In this document: piece after piece, positions 1 to 8,971 of the stretch | How the letters are laid out: every line of letters begins with the position of its first letter | Position numbering within the stretch: position 1 is the first letter of the stretch | Assembly (NCBI RefSeq): GCF_042681745.1 | Contig: NZ_JBHUGF010000014.1 | Location: 62,001 to 126,000, forward strand | Reading direction: 5' to 3' | Origin: Saccharibacillus nicotianae | GTDB lineage: Bacteria > Bacillota > Bacilli > Paenibacillales > Paenibacillaceae | Length of the DNA stretch: 64,000 bases | Notes under the pieces: generated by a model | Told to the model about the DNA's origin: nothing | What the model saw: only the letters and a program-made list of their open reading frames with translations | Database searches by the model: none | Position numbers and translations under genes: made by a program

Positions 1-1562
1 AAGATATGATACAAAAATTCATATTCAGCATCTTCATCTGTCAAAAAATAACCGCCTTCGGTCTGTACAAAAGAACCTTCATCCAGCAACATCATAATCT
101 CTTCTTCTTGCTTACCATCTCGTAATAAAATTTGTCCTTCTGGCAAAGAAGGCACTTGTAGTTCTAACGGATTGATAGTGACCTGTCCGTATTGAAATTC
201 TAATCCTGCTAACAGCCGATCTCGCACACGATCCAGATACAATCGTGCTTGAAGTGGGGTACGCACAATATATTCAGAAACAGCGCGAGTCATATGAACC
301 TGCCCCAATGTCATCAATCCTGGAATCACTTGCTCGATAAACGGTTCTAGTTGCTCTTCTGAGATAGTCATCGTCTGATGCGTCCGATATTGCTCTGACG
401 CTTGCAACATATATTGAAGCTCGCTCAGACGCTGACACTCGTTCTCAGGCATATGAATCAATTGCCCGTGAGAAATCACCGTTTCATACCATTCCATTAC
501 AATAAGGTGCTCCAGCCCTTCTACATGCAGTTCGTACCGAGGTGGAGCGCTAATAGATATAATTCCTTTACTACTTTCGGCAGATTCTTGTTCATATCGA
601 TCCAGTTGAAATTGAATCGGCAACGACTCCTGACTAGGCATTACTGCGCCCCACTGCTGACCGTTATATTCTAACGTGGTCGATGAGGCATGAGACAATT
701 GCTCTAGTATTTCTTGCCAGTGTGACGCCGGAATTAATACAAACCGCTGTTGTTGTTGATGATATCCAGCAATAGTTCCTTGCGCTTCCCAGCTTCCGTA
801 CTGTTGTTCTTCTTGAATAATATCGAGCATATGCTGAATAAGACGATCATCTGTACGAGCAAAGCTATGTAGTTCAGGATCGTAGGTGAATGATTTGGAA
901 AAATAATAACTTTCCCGTCGTTTGACATGCTCTAGAAATTCGATCAACTGCTGTACAATATAAACACGCTTGGGCCCAACTTTCATTTCAATACCTATTC
1001 GATATTGCCGATTACCGTAAGCGATTGGCTTACAGATCCATTCGACTTGAAGTGTGCTTCGAGTCTCGAAATATGTTCGACTGCCACTAGGACGTTGCTT
1101 TTTATCAGCAAATAAAGAAAGCATATGTCGGGTTAATTGTAGTGCATCGTTATGCTGTTGCTGTATCTGACGCTCATCTTCGTGTGAATGATCTACCGTT
1201 TGCCCTTCTTCAAGCACAGACCTGTCAGGCTTCACAGAAGACTCTACCAGAACGGGCACAATTCCTTGCTGATTCGCATAATAGATATGGATCAACACCG
1301 CCGCAATATGCTGACAATAATGATCATAGGAGGACAGCGACGGGCAACTACACTGAGCATACACTTCCCCTTCCTCGTCTACATTTACAGAGACTTGTTC
1401 GGTCAATTTGGCTCTAATATGCACAATCGCTTGATATATCGAAGCTTGCTGATCGTATTGAATAAAGGAGACTTTACCATTACGGTAATACGATTTCCCT
1501 TTCGCAAAAGCAGTCTTTCCACACCATAATTCGATGGTTGGCAAATGAAGTTCGGTACTCAC
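1..1562 (-). CDS. SWIM zinc-finger SNF2-family helicase, N-terminal part (runs off the left edge)
   Basis: Open from a GTG start at 1562, preceded by a strong AAGGAGG site, to the window edge: about 520 codons. The N-terminus (STELHLPTIELWCGKTAFAK) is followed near residues 80-95 by a SWIM zinc-binding motif, C-S-C then C-x-H (CSCPSLSSYDHYCQH). The rest matches the SNF2-associated region that precedes the ATPase in large Firmicutes SWIM/SNF2 proteins of about 1,000-1,100 residues. The helicase motifs themselves would lie outside the window, so the helicase call rests on family architecture. Such proteins are predicted cytosolic DNA-dependent ATPases acting on chromatin or repair intermediates. 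It is distinct from the second SNF2 protein at 19102-22128. Confidence 0.72.
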   Translation of the reverse strand, partial: MSTELHLPTIELWCGKTAFAKGKSYYRNGKVSFIQYDQQASIYQAIVHIRAKLTEQVSVNVDEEGEVYAQCSCPSLSSYDHYCQHIAAVLIHIYYANQQGIVPVLVESSVKPDRSVLEEGQTVDHSHEDERQIQQQHNDALQLTRHMLSLFADKKQRPSGSRTYFETRSTLQVEWICKPIAYGNRQYRIGIEMKVGPKRVYIVQQLIEFLEHVKRRESYYFSKSFTYDPELHSFARTDDRLIQHMLDIIQEEQQYGSWEAQGTIAGYHQQQQRFVLIPASHWQEILEQLSHASSTTLEYNGQQWGAVMPSQESLPIQFQLDRYEQESAESSKGIISISAPPRYELHVEGLEHLIVMEWYETVISHGQLIHMPENECQRLSELQYMLQASEQYRTHQTMTISEEQLEPFIEQVIPGLMTLGQVHMTRAVSEYIVRTPLQARLYLDRVRDRLLAGLEFQYGQVTINPLELQVPSLPEGQILLRDGKQEEEIMMLLDEGSFVQTEGGYFLTDEDAEYEFLYHI

Positions 1563-1623
1563 GTTAGAATCCTCCTTGTTGAACGTAATCAGGTATATCG
1601 TTGTTACTTCTATAGTATACTGC

Positions 1624-2172
1624 CTATAAATGAGCCGTTATAATCTGTACCGTATCCCCTTGATAAATTGTACCTTCCCGTTCTACTGAACAGACGATAC
1701 CTCTTGCTTTGCGTGCAGCCGGTACGAATTTGGAACGTAATTTGGGAATATCGTATACCTCTTCAATCACTTTGCCAGGGAAGATACAAGGAAGATTTTC
1801 TCCTTCACAGATCAGACCGGTTCCATCAGGAAAGATCAATCTCGCTCCTGCTGGCAAGTGGGTAAGCTGGTCGAATCCACGTATCATCAGATTAGCCCCT
1901 AGCCATTCAGGTCTTACTTCAGGCAATTTCATACGTAATGCAATCTGTTCGCAATCTTCATAAGACACTATACTGATCTGTCTGCGATTCGCAATCATTG
2001 TGCCTTTTTTATATATTTTCTGTCTGGAATCCGCAGGGCGTAACAATCCATAATGACGATCTCCAGGAATACCTGCCAGCTCTACCGCAATCGAAGGCAA
2101 TTCTCGAGTAATAAAGCTTTTGGGTGTATCTGCTATTAATACTTGTTGTACGGTTATCATCTGCTCGGTCAT
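1624..2172 (-). CDS. MOSC domain-containing protein
   Basis: 182 residues that are almost entirely one MOSC domain (the molybdenum cofactor sulfurase C-terminal fold). Seen are the early GIPGDRHYG segment near residue 35, an NRRQISIVS segment, and the conserved cysteine in GENLPC near residue 127. MOSC proteins bind molybdenum cofactor or carry sulfur to it, or act as stand-alone reductase components such as the YiiM type; the specific reaction cannot be read here. It lies downstream of a membrane-protein gene, separated by a hairpin terminator at 2255-2284, and is probably transcribed alone. The start at 2172 has AAAGGAG upstream. Confidence 0.85.
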   Translation of the reverse strand: MTEQMITVQQVLIADTPKSFITRELPSIAVELAGIPGDRHYGLLRPADSRQKIYKKGTMIANRRQISIVSYEDCEQIALRMKLPEVRPEWLGANLMIRGFDQLTHLPAGARLIFPDGTGLICEGENLPCIFPGKVIEEVYDIPKLRSKFVPAARKARGIVCSVEREGTIYQGDTVQIITAHL

Positions 2173-2254
2173 AGAATTTCTCCTTTAAAGTGGATATGTT
2201 TATATCATCCTTGTTGTATATACAATGTGAATATCATAGAGGAAATACACCTAA

Positions 2255-2284
2255 AAAAGAAGCCCTATGCTAAAGGCTTCTTTT
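2255..2284 (-). terminator. Rho-independent terminator of the VC0807-like membrane gene
   Basis: Stem AAGAAGCC/GGCTTCTT with a short A+T loop, flanked by A-runs and T-runs, so it could work in both directions. It separates the membrane-protein gene (ends 2333) from the MOSC gene (starts 2172). Confidence 0.75.
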
Positions 2285-2332
2285 CATTACTTATAGAAAG
2301 ACAAATCAATATTTGATCTAGCACCTGTACAT

Positions 2333-2962
2333 TTAGAAAGAAGAAAGTTGTTGTTGATTCATTTTGCCAACCGCTCTACGACGATAGACTACGGTTAATC
2401 CTATAGCAACACCGACAAAGCTATACAGCACCACACTGGATAACGCAAGTACTTCGCCAACACTCAATTCATAGATCATCACTACTTTAGTACAAGCTTC
2501 TAGAACCAGTAATACTCCCCAGATCAGGGTCATATTGCGCATCATTTTACGAAAGTAAGCATTTTGCCATTTCTGTTCTATATTAGTGACACGAGTAAAG
2601 CGACTCGCTAGATGGTAAATCATTGGTTTATTCAGTAACAAAGAACTTAAAAATACAATGCCAACTACACCTGTAATCATGGATTCTCTTAACAGTAACA
2701 TCTTTTCACTACCGCCTAATAATACCATGACCAGTGAAAGGATAAACGTCATTAGCATCAATCCACCAAACACATCTAGATTTCGATGTTTAGCAAAATG
2801 GAATACATTTTCAACCAAAGGAATCAAAGTCACTATCGACAATGCCATCAAATGCCCTACATACGGTGACAACAACATATACATTCCCCACGGAATCAGA
2901 CCATTAACAACAAGTGTGAATACAATATAATTACGCGATAACATATGAGACATACTAAACAC
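2333..2962 (-). CDS. VC0807-like integral membrane protein
   Basis: 209 residues with about six hydrophobic segments, for example near residues 12-30, 38-50, 64-82, 92-108, 142-158 and 170-192. A polar stretch near 117-140 (SRFTRVTNIEQKWQNAYFR) resembles the bacterial VC0807 family. Function is unknown; location is the cytoplasmic membrane. It is monocistronic, bounded downstream by the hairpin at 2255-2284, with a good ribosome site (AAGGAGTG) before its start. Family assignment is from memory of the pattern, hence moderate confidence. Confidence 0.6.
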   Translation of the reverse strand: MFSMSHMLSRNYIVFTLVVNGLIPWGMYMLLSPYVGHLMALSIVTLIPLVENVFHFAKHRNLDVFGGLMLMTFILSLVMVLLGGSEKMLLLRESMITGVVGIVFLSSLLLNKPMIYHLASRFTRVTNIEQKWQNAYFRKMMRNMTLIWGVLLVLEACTKVVMIYELSVGEVLALSSVVLYSFVGVAIGLTVVYRRRAVGKMNQQQLSSF

Positions 2963-3101
2963 TCCTTTGATATATGTGATATGGAATAATGTGTATCTTA
3001 TTTGTTCGTTCTATACTTTATCTCTTACCAAAATCTTAACACGATAGCTCTGAAGTGAAATCTATCGCATGGTTAGTTTTGAAGTATATCGCTAGATAGA
3101 T

Positions 3102-3153
3102 AAAAAAAGACTTTCCTAATCCAGAACATAATCGTTCGGATAGAAAAGTCTTT
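3102..3153 (-). terminator. Terminator of the beta-galactosidase gene
   Basis: On the minus strand AAAGACTTTTCTATCC pairs imperfectly with GGATTAGGAAAGTCTTT and is followed by a T-run. It sits 19 nt after the end of the gene at 3172. Confidence 0.85.
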
Positions 3154-3171
3154 GAATTATACTCTATTCAT

Positions 3172-6100
3172 TTATACCAGTGGATGAATCGTAAATTCGA
3201 AAGCTAACGGTTGATCCGCAGGAATCTGATACTCGTCTAATACAGGAGCACCCCAGCTATCATCGCCGCCTACACCCATTTGCTTGCCAGCTACAGTGAC
3301 TACCGTATAGTACACATTTGGCAATTCATATTGATGATAAGCACTTTCTAATTCAAAAGCAGTATACGGTGAAATATTACATTCTACCGGTGCTGTCGAT
3401 GGCGCTGTAATCCGAATCCCTTGTTTACGTTGATCAGTAATATCAACGCGACGTACACCTGTACGATTACCGGATTCTTGAGGAACAACATAACCGGATA
3501 CATTATCAGAAGTTTGATTCTGGAAATGGGTTAAACGAGCACCAAACGCACGATCACTATAGTTCTCATCAGGTCCCATAGCATACCAGTCCAGTTGATC
3601 GTAATCTGCCGGTACTTTAAACGATAATGCGAAAATCGGTAGATTCGCAAGTCCTGTCGCACCGTTGTAAGTAGACTGTACTTTTACACTTCCGTCTCCA
3701 TACACTGTATAGGTTGTTGTTACTTTCAGATCAGCGTGAATACTGAATCCATAATGGAATGTAACTGTTATATGGTCTGCTTGCTCATTCACATCAATGC
3801 CTACACATTGACGAGCTAGACTTGCTGCAAACCAGTTACCTGCATGGAATCCTCTAGCTGTTCCTTTATCGTTATCTGTTGTTGCACGCCAGAATAATGG
3901 TGCTGGTGGAGTAGAGATCATTTCACGTTGACCATAACGTAAAGACGTCAAACTGCCTGCCCCTTTAGAAAACATCACGCTAAATCCTGTACCATGTACA
4001 CCGATATTGACATCGCCATGTGCTACGCGCAATGTACCTGTTGGAAGTGCAGATGCTTCTTTTTGTTCCACGTGGAAAATATGTTGTCCAAATGCGACTT
4101 CATAACCAGCGTCTGCCCATAGTTCTGCTTCTTTCAGTACAAGCGCGGCATGAATTACATATTCACCTGATTGAGTGTGCATATCTGGCAATACCCATTC
4201 AATACGTGCTTGGGATTGTGCATGGACTTGAACTGGCATCGTGTTTGTATATACTTCTACACCTTCATGAAGAAGGCTATAGACTAGATTGTAAGCATCT
4301 GTGCCGACAAATACATTTTCATTTACAATCGTAATCGCACTTACATCAGGAAGAAGCTTGATATTTTGATATAAGAATTTAACTTCTTGCATTTTAGGAG
4401 AAACTTTACGATCAGCATAGACGATACCATCAGTACAGAAATTATAATCGGTCGCACGATCATCATAATCGCCACCAAATGCTAAATATTCTTTACCATA
4501 GCGATCTTCTTTCATGACCGCTTGATCGATATAATCCCAGATAAATCCACCTTGATACATCTCATACTTCTGTTCCAAATCCGTATATTTAGACATACCG
4601 CCAACCGAATTACCCATGGCATGCATGTATTCACAACTGATATATGGTTTTTGCGGATCGTTATTTAGATACTCTTCTACATCAGCTACTTTGGCATACA
4701 TCCGGCTTTCCATATCACTTGTTGCATCATAATCACGATTATGGAATACACCTTCATAATGAACAAGACGAGTAGGATCGGTTGTATGGAAGTAATTAGA
4801 CACATTCAGAATCACTTCACCTGCGTATGCTTCATTACCACAAGACCAGATCAGAATCGATGGATGGTTTTTGTCACGTTCTACCATAGAGATCGCACGA
4901 TCCATCACGATATCTTGCCACTCTGGCAAATTACCAGGAACATTCCAGGATGGCTCAACAGCGCCCATCTTCTGCCATGAACCATGACTTTCTAAGTTCA
5001 TCTCATCGATCACATACAGACCATACTCATCACATAGCTCATACCAGAGCGTCTGATTCGGATAATGCGATGTACGTACAGCGTTCATGTTGTTTTGCTT
5101 AATCGTGCGAACATCCCACAGCATATCTTCGGCTGTAATCGCGCGTCCTGTACGAGCATTAAATTCATGACGGTTGACACCTTTGAACACAATGCGTTTG
5201 CCATTGAGGCACATCACTTTGTTGATCATTTCAAAACGGCGGAATCCTGATTTCTGTGGAATCACTTCTACCAGATGACCTGCTTCGTCATAGATAGAAA
5301 TCAACAATGTATACAGATAAGGATGCTCTGCGCTCCATGTATGTACATTATCGATCGTCGTAGTCAGCTCTGCTTTTCCATTAACAAATGTAGCTTCAAG
5401 CGAACTCACATTAGCCCCTGTTGCATCTTGGACTTCGATCATCGCTTTTGCCGAAATCGATTGCTCTAATGTTAATTGTACCGACAACTGACCTTGCGTA
5501 TAAGCATCATCCAATCCAGCATTTACATGAAGATCGCGAACATGCACAGATGGTACTGTATACAAATATACATCCCGGAAAATACCGGAGAAACGCCAGA
5601 AATCCTGATCTTCTAACCATGAACCTGTACTGCGTTGGTACACTTCAACTGCTAATTTATTTTCACCTGCTTGCAGATAAGGAGTTAGATCAAAATCCGC
5701 TGGTGTAAAGCTATCCTCACTATAACCGACAAATTGTCCATTTAACCAGACGTAAAAAGCAGACTCTACCCCTTGAAATGAAATATAGATAGGTGATTGC
5801 TCTCCAGATGGACGATCTAATAAATGCGAAGGAACGGTAAAGTATTTCACATAACTGCCTACCGGATTAGATTGAGTAGATAGGCTATTTTCGACTGTAG
5901 CTGTCTCGGATGTGAACAATGGACGCAAATCTTCATGTCCGTCCCATGGATACATCGTATTCACGTACTGCATTTGTCCATAACCTTGCAATTGAATATG
6001 ACCGGGAACAGTAATGTCTCCCCAACCATCACAAACAAAGTCTGTTTCTTGAAATCCTTGCGGACGACTGCTTGGATTAGTAGCATAGTTAAATTTCCAA

Positions 6101-6261
6101 TTACCATTCAGTGACGAACGAAGCTTCATATCGCCACGCGTCTGTGCTTCTTCTAACGTTTCATAGTATTTATGATCTGAGTACGCTTTCAAGCGATTGA
6201 CAGCAAATACACTGACATCGGTTAACCAGTCCAAACTAGGCTTTTGTTGATTCATGTCCAT
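3172..6261 (-). CDS. lacZ: GH2 beta-galactosidase (LacZ type)
   Basis: 1,029 residues, the normal length of large LacZ-type enzymes. Order: sugar-binding jelly roll (about 45-235), Ig-like domain (about 240-340), TIM barrel (about 345-640), and a C-terminal beta-galactosidase small-chain domain (about 750-1025). The acid/base is E477 in IWSCGNEA and the nucleophile is E544 in ISCEYMHAMGNS; SRPQGF, YVNTMYPWDGHE and NEVRTSHYP-like segments are also present. It has no signal peptide, so it acts in the cytosol on imported beta-galactosides. Two ATG codons (6261 and 6255) are possible; the weak GGGGG site favours the second or both. It lies downstream of an ABC importer operon in the same orientation, but 800 nt apart, with a structured repeat ending about 30 nt upstream of its start. 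Galactoside specificity is inferred from family only. Confidence 0.95.
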   Translation of the reverse strand: MDMNQQKPSLDWLTDVSVFAVNRLKAYSDHKYYETLEEAQTRGDMKLRSSLNGNWKFNYATNPSSRPQGFQETDFVCDGWGDITVPGHIQLQGYGQMQYVNTMYPWDGHEDLRPLFTSETATVENSLSTQSNPVGSYVKYFTVPSHLLDRPSGEQSPIYISFQGVESAFYVWLNGQFVGYSEDSFTPADFDLTPYLQAGENKLAVEVYQRSTGSWLEDQDFWRFSGIFRDVYLYTVPSVHVRDLHVNAGLDDAYTQGQLSVQLTLEQSISAKAMIEVQDATGANVSSLEATFVNGKAELTTTIDNVHTWSAEHPYLYTLLISIYDEAGHLVEVIPQKSGFRRFEMINKVMCLNGKRIVFKGVNRHEFNARTGRAITAEDMLWDVRTIKQNNMNAVRTSHYPNQTLWYELCDEYGLYVIDEMNLESHGSWQKMGAVEPSWNVPGNLPEWQDIVMDRAISMVERDKNHPSILIWSCGNEAYAGEVILNVSNYFHTTDPTRLVHYEGVFHNRDYDATSDMESRMYAKVADVEEYLNNDPQKPYISCEYMHAMGNSVGGMSKYTDLEQKYEMYQGGFIWDYIDQAVMKEDRYGKEYLAFGGDYDDRATDYNFCTDGIVYADRKVSPKMQEVKFLYQNIKLLPDVSAITIVNENVFVGTDAYNLVYSLLHEGVEVYTNTMPVQVHAQSQARIEWVLPDMHTQSGEYVIHAALVLKEAELWADAGYEVAFGQHIFHVEQKEASALPTGTLRVAHGDVNIGVHGTGFSVMFSKGAGSLTSLRYGQREMISTPPAPLFWRATTDNDKGTARGFHAGNWFAASLARQCVGIDVNEQADHITVTFHYGFSIHADLKVTTTYTVYGDGSVKVQSTYNGATGLANLPIFALSFKVPADYDQLDWYAMGPDENYSDRAFGARLTHFQNQTSDNVSGYVVPQESGNRTGVRRVDITDQRKQGIRITAPSTAPVECNISPYTAFELESAYHQYELPNVYYTVVTVAGKQMGVGGDDSWGAPVLDEYQIPADQPLAFEFTIHPLV

Positions 6262-6290
6262 ACCCCCGACTTTTCTTTGTTTTAGAGTGA

Positions 6291-6416
6291 CTAGCGCTCC
6301 GGGGAATCGTTATTCTTGCCGTCGCTGGTAAAACTCGGATATCTTGATTTGACCACTGAGTGGTCGATATCCGAATTTTAAAGGCTCCTTTCAGAATAAC
6401 GATTCCCCTCCGCTAG
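6291..6416 (+). repeat. Structured intergenic repeat, copy 1
   Basis: A long hairpin. The outer clamp is CTAGCG/CGCTAG. The outer stem GGGGAATCGTTATTCT (6301-6316) pairs perfectly with 6393-6408. Then comes the conserved core TTGCCGTCGCTGGTAAA (6316-6332). The middle stem CTCGGATATC (6334-6343) pairs with GATATCCGA (6366-6374). The tip hairpin GACCACTGAGTGGTC is at 6351-6365, and the conserved return strand TTAAAGGCTCCTTTCAG at 6378-6394. Copies 2 and 3 share the core and return strand, but their stems differ with pairing preserved. This copy ends about 30 nt upstream of the start of the GH2 gene. Confidence 0.8.
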
Positions 6417-6879
6417 ATGTAACTGCTACTCCATTTGAATGCGTCTCCGCAGGAAAGATTAGACCTTACATCGTCCTTTAGAGTGCATTATGACTTTGAA
6501 TTACATTGTTGCTTTGGAATTTTGATCTCGTATGCGCTTTGGCTATATGGTTTTTTCATTAATGATCTTAGTATCGCTCTAGCATTGCTATTCGCTTTAG
6601 CAACGATATCATAATGCCTTTGATCTCAAACTAATTCATTTCAAGTTACTCTCAAAATCAGATAATCTTAAAGCCTCAAACAAGTCAAAACCATAAAATC
6701 CTTATCAAACCCTTACATCCTTAAATCTTTTACTTTTTTATTTTTTTATTCCTTTGTTCTTGAATACTAAATTCCAATTTAAAATCCTTAAACCCTTAAA
6801 TCCCTAGATTCTTAATTCCCTAAATCTACCCTGCCCACTACTCGAAGTAAAACTAAATCTCTTTTTGTGGACGTGGCAA

Positions 6880-7042
6880 AGTGGCTGTGATGCGGCGGAG
6901 CGGAGTTTAAGGAAATTGTCCTGAACGTCGCCTTTAAAGATAAATGCGACTGCCTGGCAGTCATTCAAAGCATTTATCTTTACCAGCGGCGGCAAGGACA
7001 ATTCCTTAGACGAAGCGGTCCCCATCAACAACCACAGCCACT
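6880..7042 (-). repeat. Structured intergenic repeat, copy 2
   Basis: Same architecture as copy 1 but on the minus strand. An extra outer stem AGTGGCTGTG (6880-6889) pairs with CACAGCCACT (7033-7042). The outer stem is AAGGAAATTGTCC (6909-6921) with GGACAATTCCTT (6996-7007). The core reads TTGCCGCCGCTGGTAAA on the minus strand. The middle stem GATAAATGC/GCATTTATC is completely different in sequence from copy 1 yet fully paired, and the tip hairpin is GACTGCC/GGCAGTC (6948-6962). It begins 18 nt downstream of the end of the permease gene at 7060, so it could also act as a 3' stabiliser or weak terminator; no T-run follows it. Confidence 0.78.
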
Positions 7043-7059
7043 CTCCACAACCCGGAGAT

Positions 7060-7884
7060 TTATTTTACCGATCCAACCATTCCTGCTACGAAGTGCTTTT
7101 GCATTACGAAGAAGACAATAGCGGTAGGCAGTGTAGAGAATACGATAGCGATCATAATCATACCGAAATCAGGTGCATAACTAGATCCCATATTAGAAAT
7201 CAGCAACGGAATCGTTTGATTTTCTGGCGATTGTAAAACAACCAAAGGCCATAGGTAGTTATTCCAGCTCGACATAAACGTAATAATCGCTGCTGCGGCA
7301 TAACTTGTTTTCATTGTTGGCATGTATACACGGAAGAACAATCCCAATTCAGTGAGTCCATCCATACGACCTGCTTCAAGCAAGTCTTTCGGAAACATTT
7401 TGGTACTTTGACGGAAGAAGAAAATAAGAAATGCTGTAGTGACTGTTGGAATCACAACAGATGCTAAAGTATCAATACCAATCACCGGTACAACATTACT
7501 AATTTTACCGAACATGCGATATAACGGAACCATCATCGCTGCAAAAGGAATCATCATCGATAATAGTAAAATGTTAAATACGATATCTTTTGCTTTACTG
7601 CGGTAGACTTCAAATCCATAACCTGCAAGTGAAGCGATTAACAATGCCAAAATCGTTGTACTGATCGAAATTTTAGCAGAGTTGCCGAGTGCACCTAGAA
7701 TATTTACAGAACTCGTTAATTTTTGGAAGTTTTCGATCAAATGAGAACCTGGTAGCAATCTACCCTGCGTAACGTCTACAGAAAGGTTCGTTGCACTAAC
7801 GAGCATCCAGAAAAACGGGAAAATGGAAATAAATGCAGCGATACTCAAGAAAATATAAGTGAAAAACGTTTTGGATTTATTCAT
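7060..7884 (-). CDS. Carbohydrate ABC transporter permease (MalG/LacG type)
   Basis: 274 residues from the ATG at 7884, chosen because AGGTGA lies at the right distance; an in-frame GTG at 7893 is also possible. Six membrane segments are expected. The cytoplasmic EAA loop is seen as EAGRMDGLTELGLFFRVYMPTMK, the docking site for the importer ATPase. It overlaps the upstream permease gene by 8 nt, so the two are translationally coupled. With 7877-8788 and 8972-10255 it forms a CUT1-type sugar importer. No ATP-binding subunit is encoded in the window, as is common in Bacillales where one MsmX-type ATPase serves many importers. Confidence 0.93.
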   Translation of the reverse strand: MNKSKTFFTYIFLSIAAFISIFPFFWMLVSATNLSVDVTQGRLLPGSHLIENFQKLTSSVNILGALGNSAKISISTTILALLIASLAGYGFEVYRSKAKDIVFNILLLSMMIPFAAMMVPLYRMFGKISNVVPVIGIDTLASVVIPTVTTAFLIFFFRQSTKMFPKDLLEAGRMDGLTELGLFFRVYMPTMKTSYAAAAIITFMSSWNNYLWPLVVLQSPENQTIPLLISNMGSSYAPDFGMIMIAIVFSTLPTAIVFFVMQKHFVAGMVGSVK

Positions 7885-8788
7885 TGCGATCACCTGCCAC
7901 TCTGAATTGAATAAATGCTAAGATGATGATCATAATTACGATAGAATACGATACGGTTGCTGCATAACCAAAGTCTGCTGAATATTTGAACGACAGATTG
8001 TAGATATACTGCGAAATCGATGTGGTCGCATTACCTGGTCCACCTTTGGTAATATTGACGACTTCATCAAATAGTTGCAGTGTACCAATTGTCGATGTGA
8101 TCGATGTGAACAAAATAATAGGTTTTAGCATAGGAATCGTAATGCTGAAAAATTGACGAATGGCAGAAGCGCCATCAATACGTGCTGCTTCATAAATAGA
8201 GCTGTCGATATTTTGTAATCCAGATAGATAGAAAATCATGTTATAACCTGTCCAGCGCCATGTGATCGCGATAATGATCGTCACTTTTGCCCAGAACGGA
8301 TCAGCAATCCATTCAATCGGAGCACCGATCAAATGCAATTTAAGTAGTAACGCATTGACCAAACCATCGGAAGAAAAAAGGTATTTAAATACAACAGAAT
8401 AAGCAACAAGCGATGTGATACAAGGTAAGAAGATAGCTGTACGGAAAAATCCTTTAAATTTCAAACGAGGATTATTCAATAGTACAGAGATGAACAAAGC
8501 AAGCACAACCATCAAAGGTACTTGGAAAATTAAATAGATGAATGTGTTTTTTACGGCTGTAAGGAACATATCATCTGTAAATAAACGAGCATAGTTATCA
8601 ATACCGTTAAATTTCAGATTGGAACCTGTTCCCGTTTGGAACGAAAGAATAAGTGCTTGAATCATAGGATAAAAGTAAAACGCACATATCATCAAAACGG
8701 CTAATGCAATAAATAACCATCCTGTTAAGCCAGCTTTGAAACGAGGGCCGAACTTGGATTGAGGTTGAGCTGCTTTCATTTCTTTCAT
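7877..8788 (-). CDS. Sugar ABC transporter permease (MalF/LacF type)
   Basis: 303 residues with six hydrophobic spans beginning near residue 20 (GWLFIALAVLMICAFYF). The EAA loop EAARIDGASAIRQFFSITIPML lies near residue 200. It is the second gene of the binding protein - permease - permease operon. Its start at 8788 follows AAAGGAGATG, and a 15-bp hairpin stands between it and the binding-protein gene upstream. Partner: the permease at 7060-7884. The substrate is not directly readable; the adjacent GH2 enzyme suggests a beta-galactoside. Confidence 0.93.
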   Translation of the reverse strand: MKEMKAAQPQSKFGPRFKAGLTGWLFIALAVLMICAFYFYPMIQALILSFQTGTGSNLKFNGIDNYARLFTDDMFLTAVKNTFIYLIFQVPLMVVLALFISVLLNNPRLKFKGFFRTAIFLPCITSLVAYSVVFKYLFSSDGLVNALLLKLHLIGAPIEWIADPFWAKVTIIIAITWRWTGYNMIFYLSGLQNIDSSIYEAARIDGASAIRQFFSITIPMLKPIILFTSITSTIGTLQLFDEVVNITKGGPGNATTSISQYIYNLSFKYSADFGYAATVSYSIVIMIIILAFIQFRVAGDRNE

Positions 8789-8841
8789 CTCCTTTATATC
8801 GCTTGTGGTTGTTTTATTTTTTTATTTACGGCTTAGATACG

Positions 8842-8881
8842 GCAATAAAACCTTGAACGGCAAAGCTCAAGGTTTCATTGC
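8842..8881 (-). promoter_or_regulatory. Intercistronic mRNA hairpin between binding protein and permease genes
   Basis: On the minus strand GCAATGAAACCTTGA (8881-8867) pairs along its whole length, with one G-U, to TCAAGGTTTTATTGC (8856-8842) around a 10-nt loop. No T-run follows, so it is more likely an RNA-processing or partial attenuation element. Hairpins of this kind after binding-protein genes usually give more binding protein than permease. Confidence 0.65.
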
Positions 8882-8971
8882 TGTTTCTATTGCCTTACGC
8901 CCAGCAAGCTTTCTCTATCCACTTTTTGAGCAGATCGGGTACAGTATAATTTTTTAATAAATCAAAATAGT

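Larger units (their letters stand above)
6262..7059. other. Long intergenic region with two structured repeats and a degenerate CCTTAAA-type tract
   Basis: No convincing gene. It holds repeat copy 1 (6291-6416), repeat copy 2 (6880-7042, opposite orientation), and between them an A+T-rich stretch. From about 6690 to 6835 short units such as CCTTAAA and AATCCCT recur in degenerate tandem. The promoter of the beta-galactosidase gene must lie here, but no confident -35/-10 pair is visible. Confidence 0.7.

Noticed and set aside
6804..7031. 75-residue minus-strand frame
   Set aside because: It lies almost wholly inside structured repeat copy 2; the coding potential is a by-product of the hairpin.
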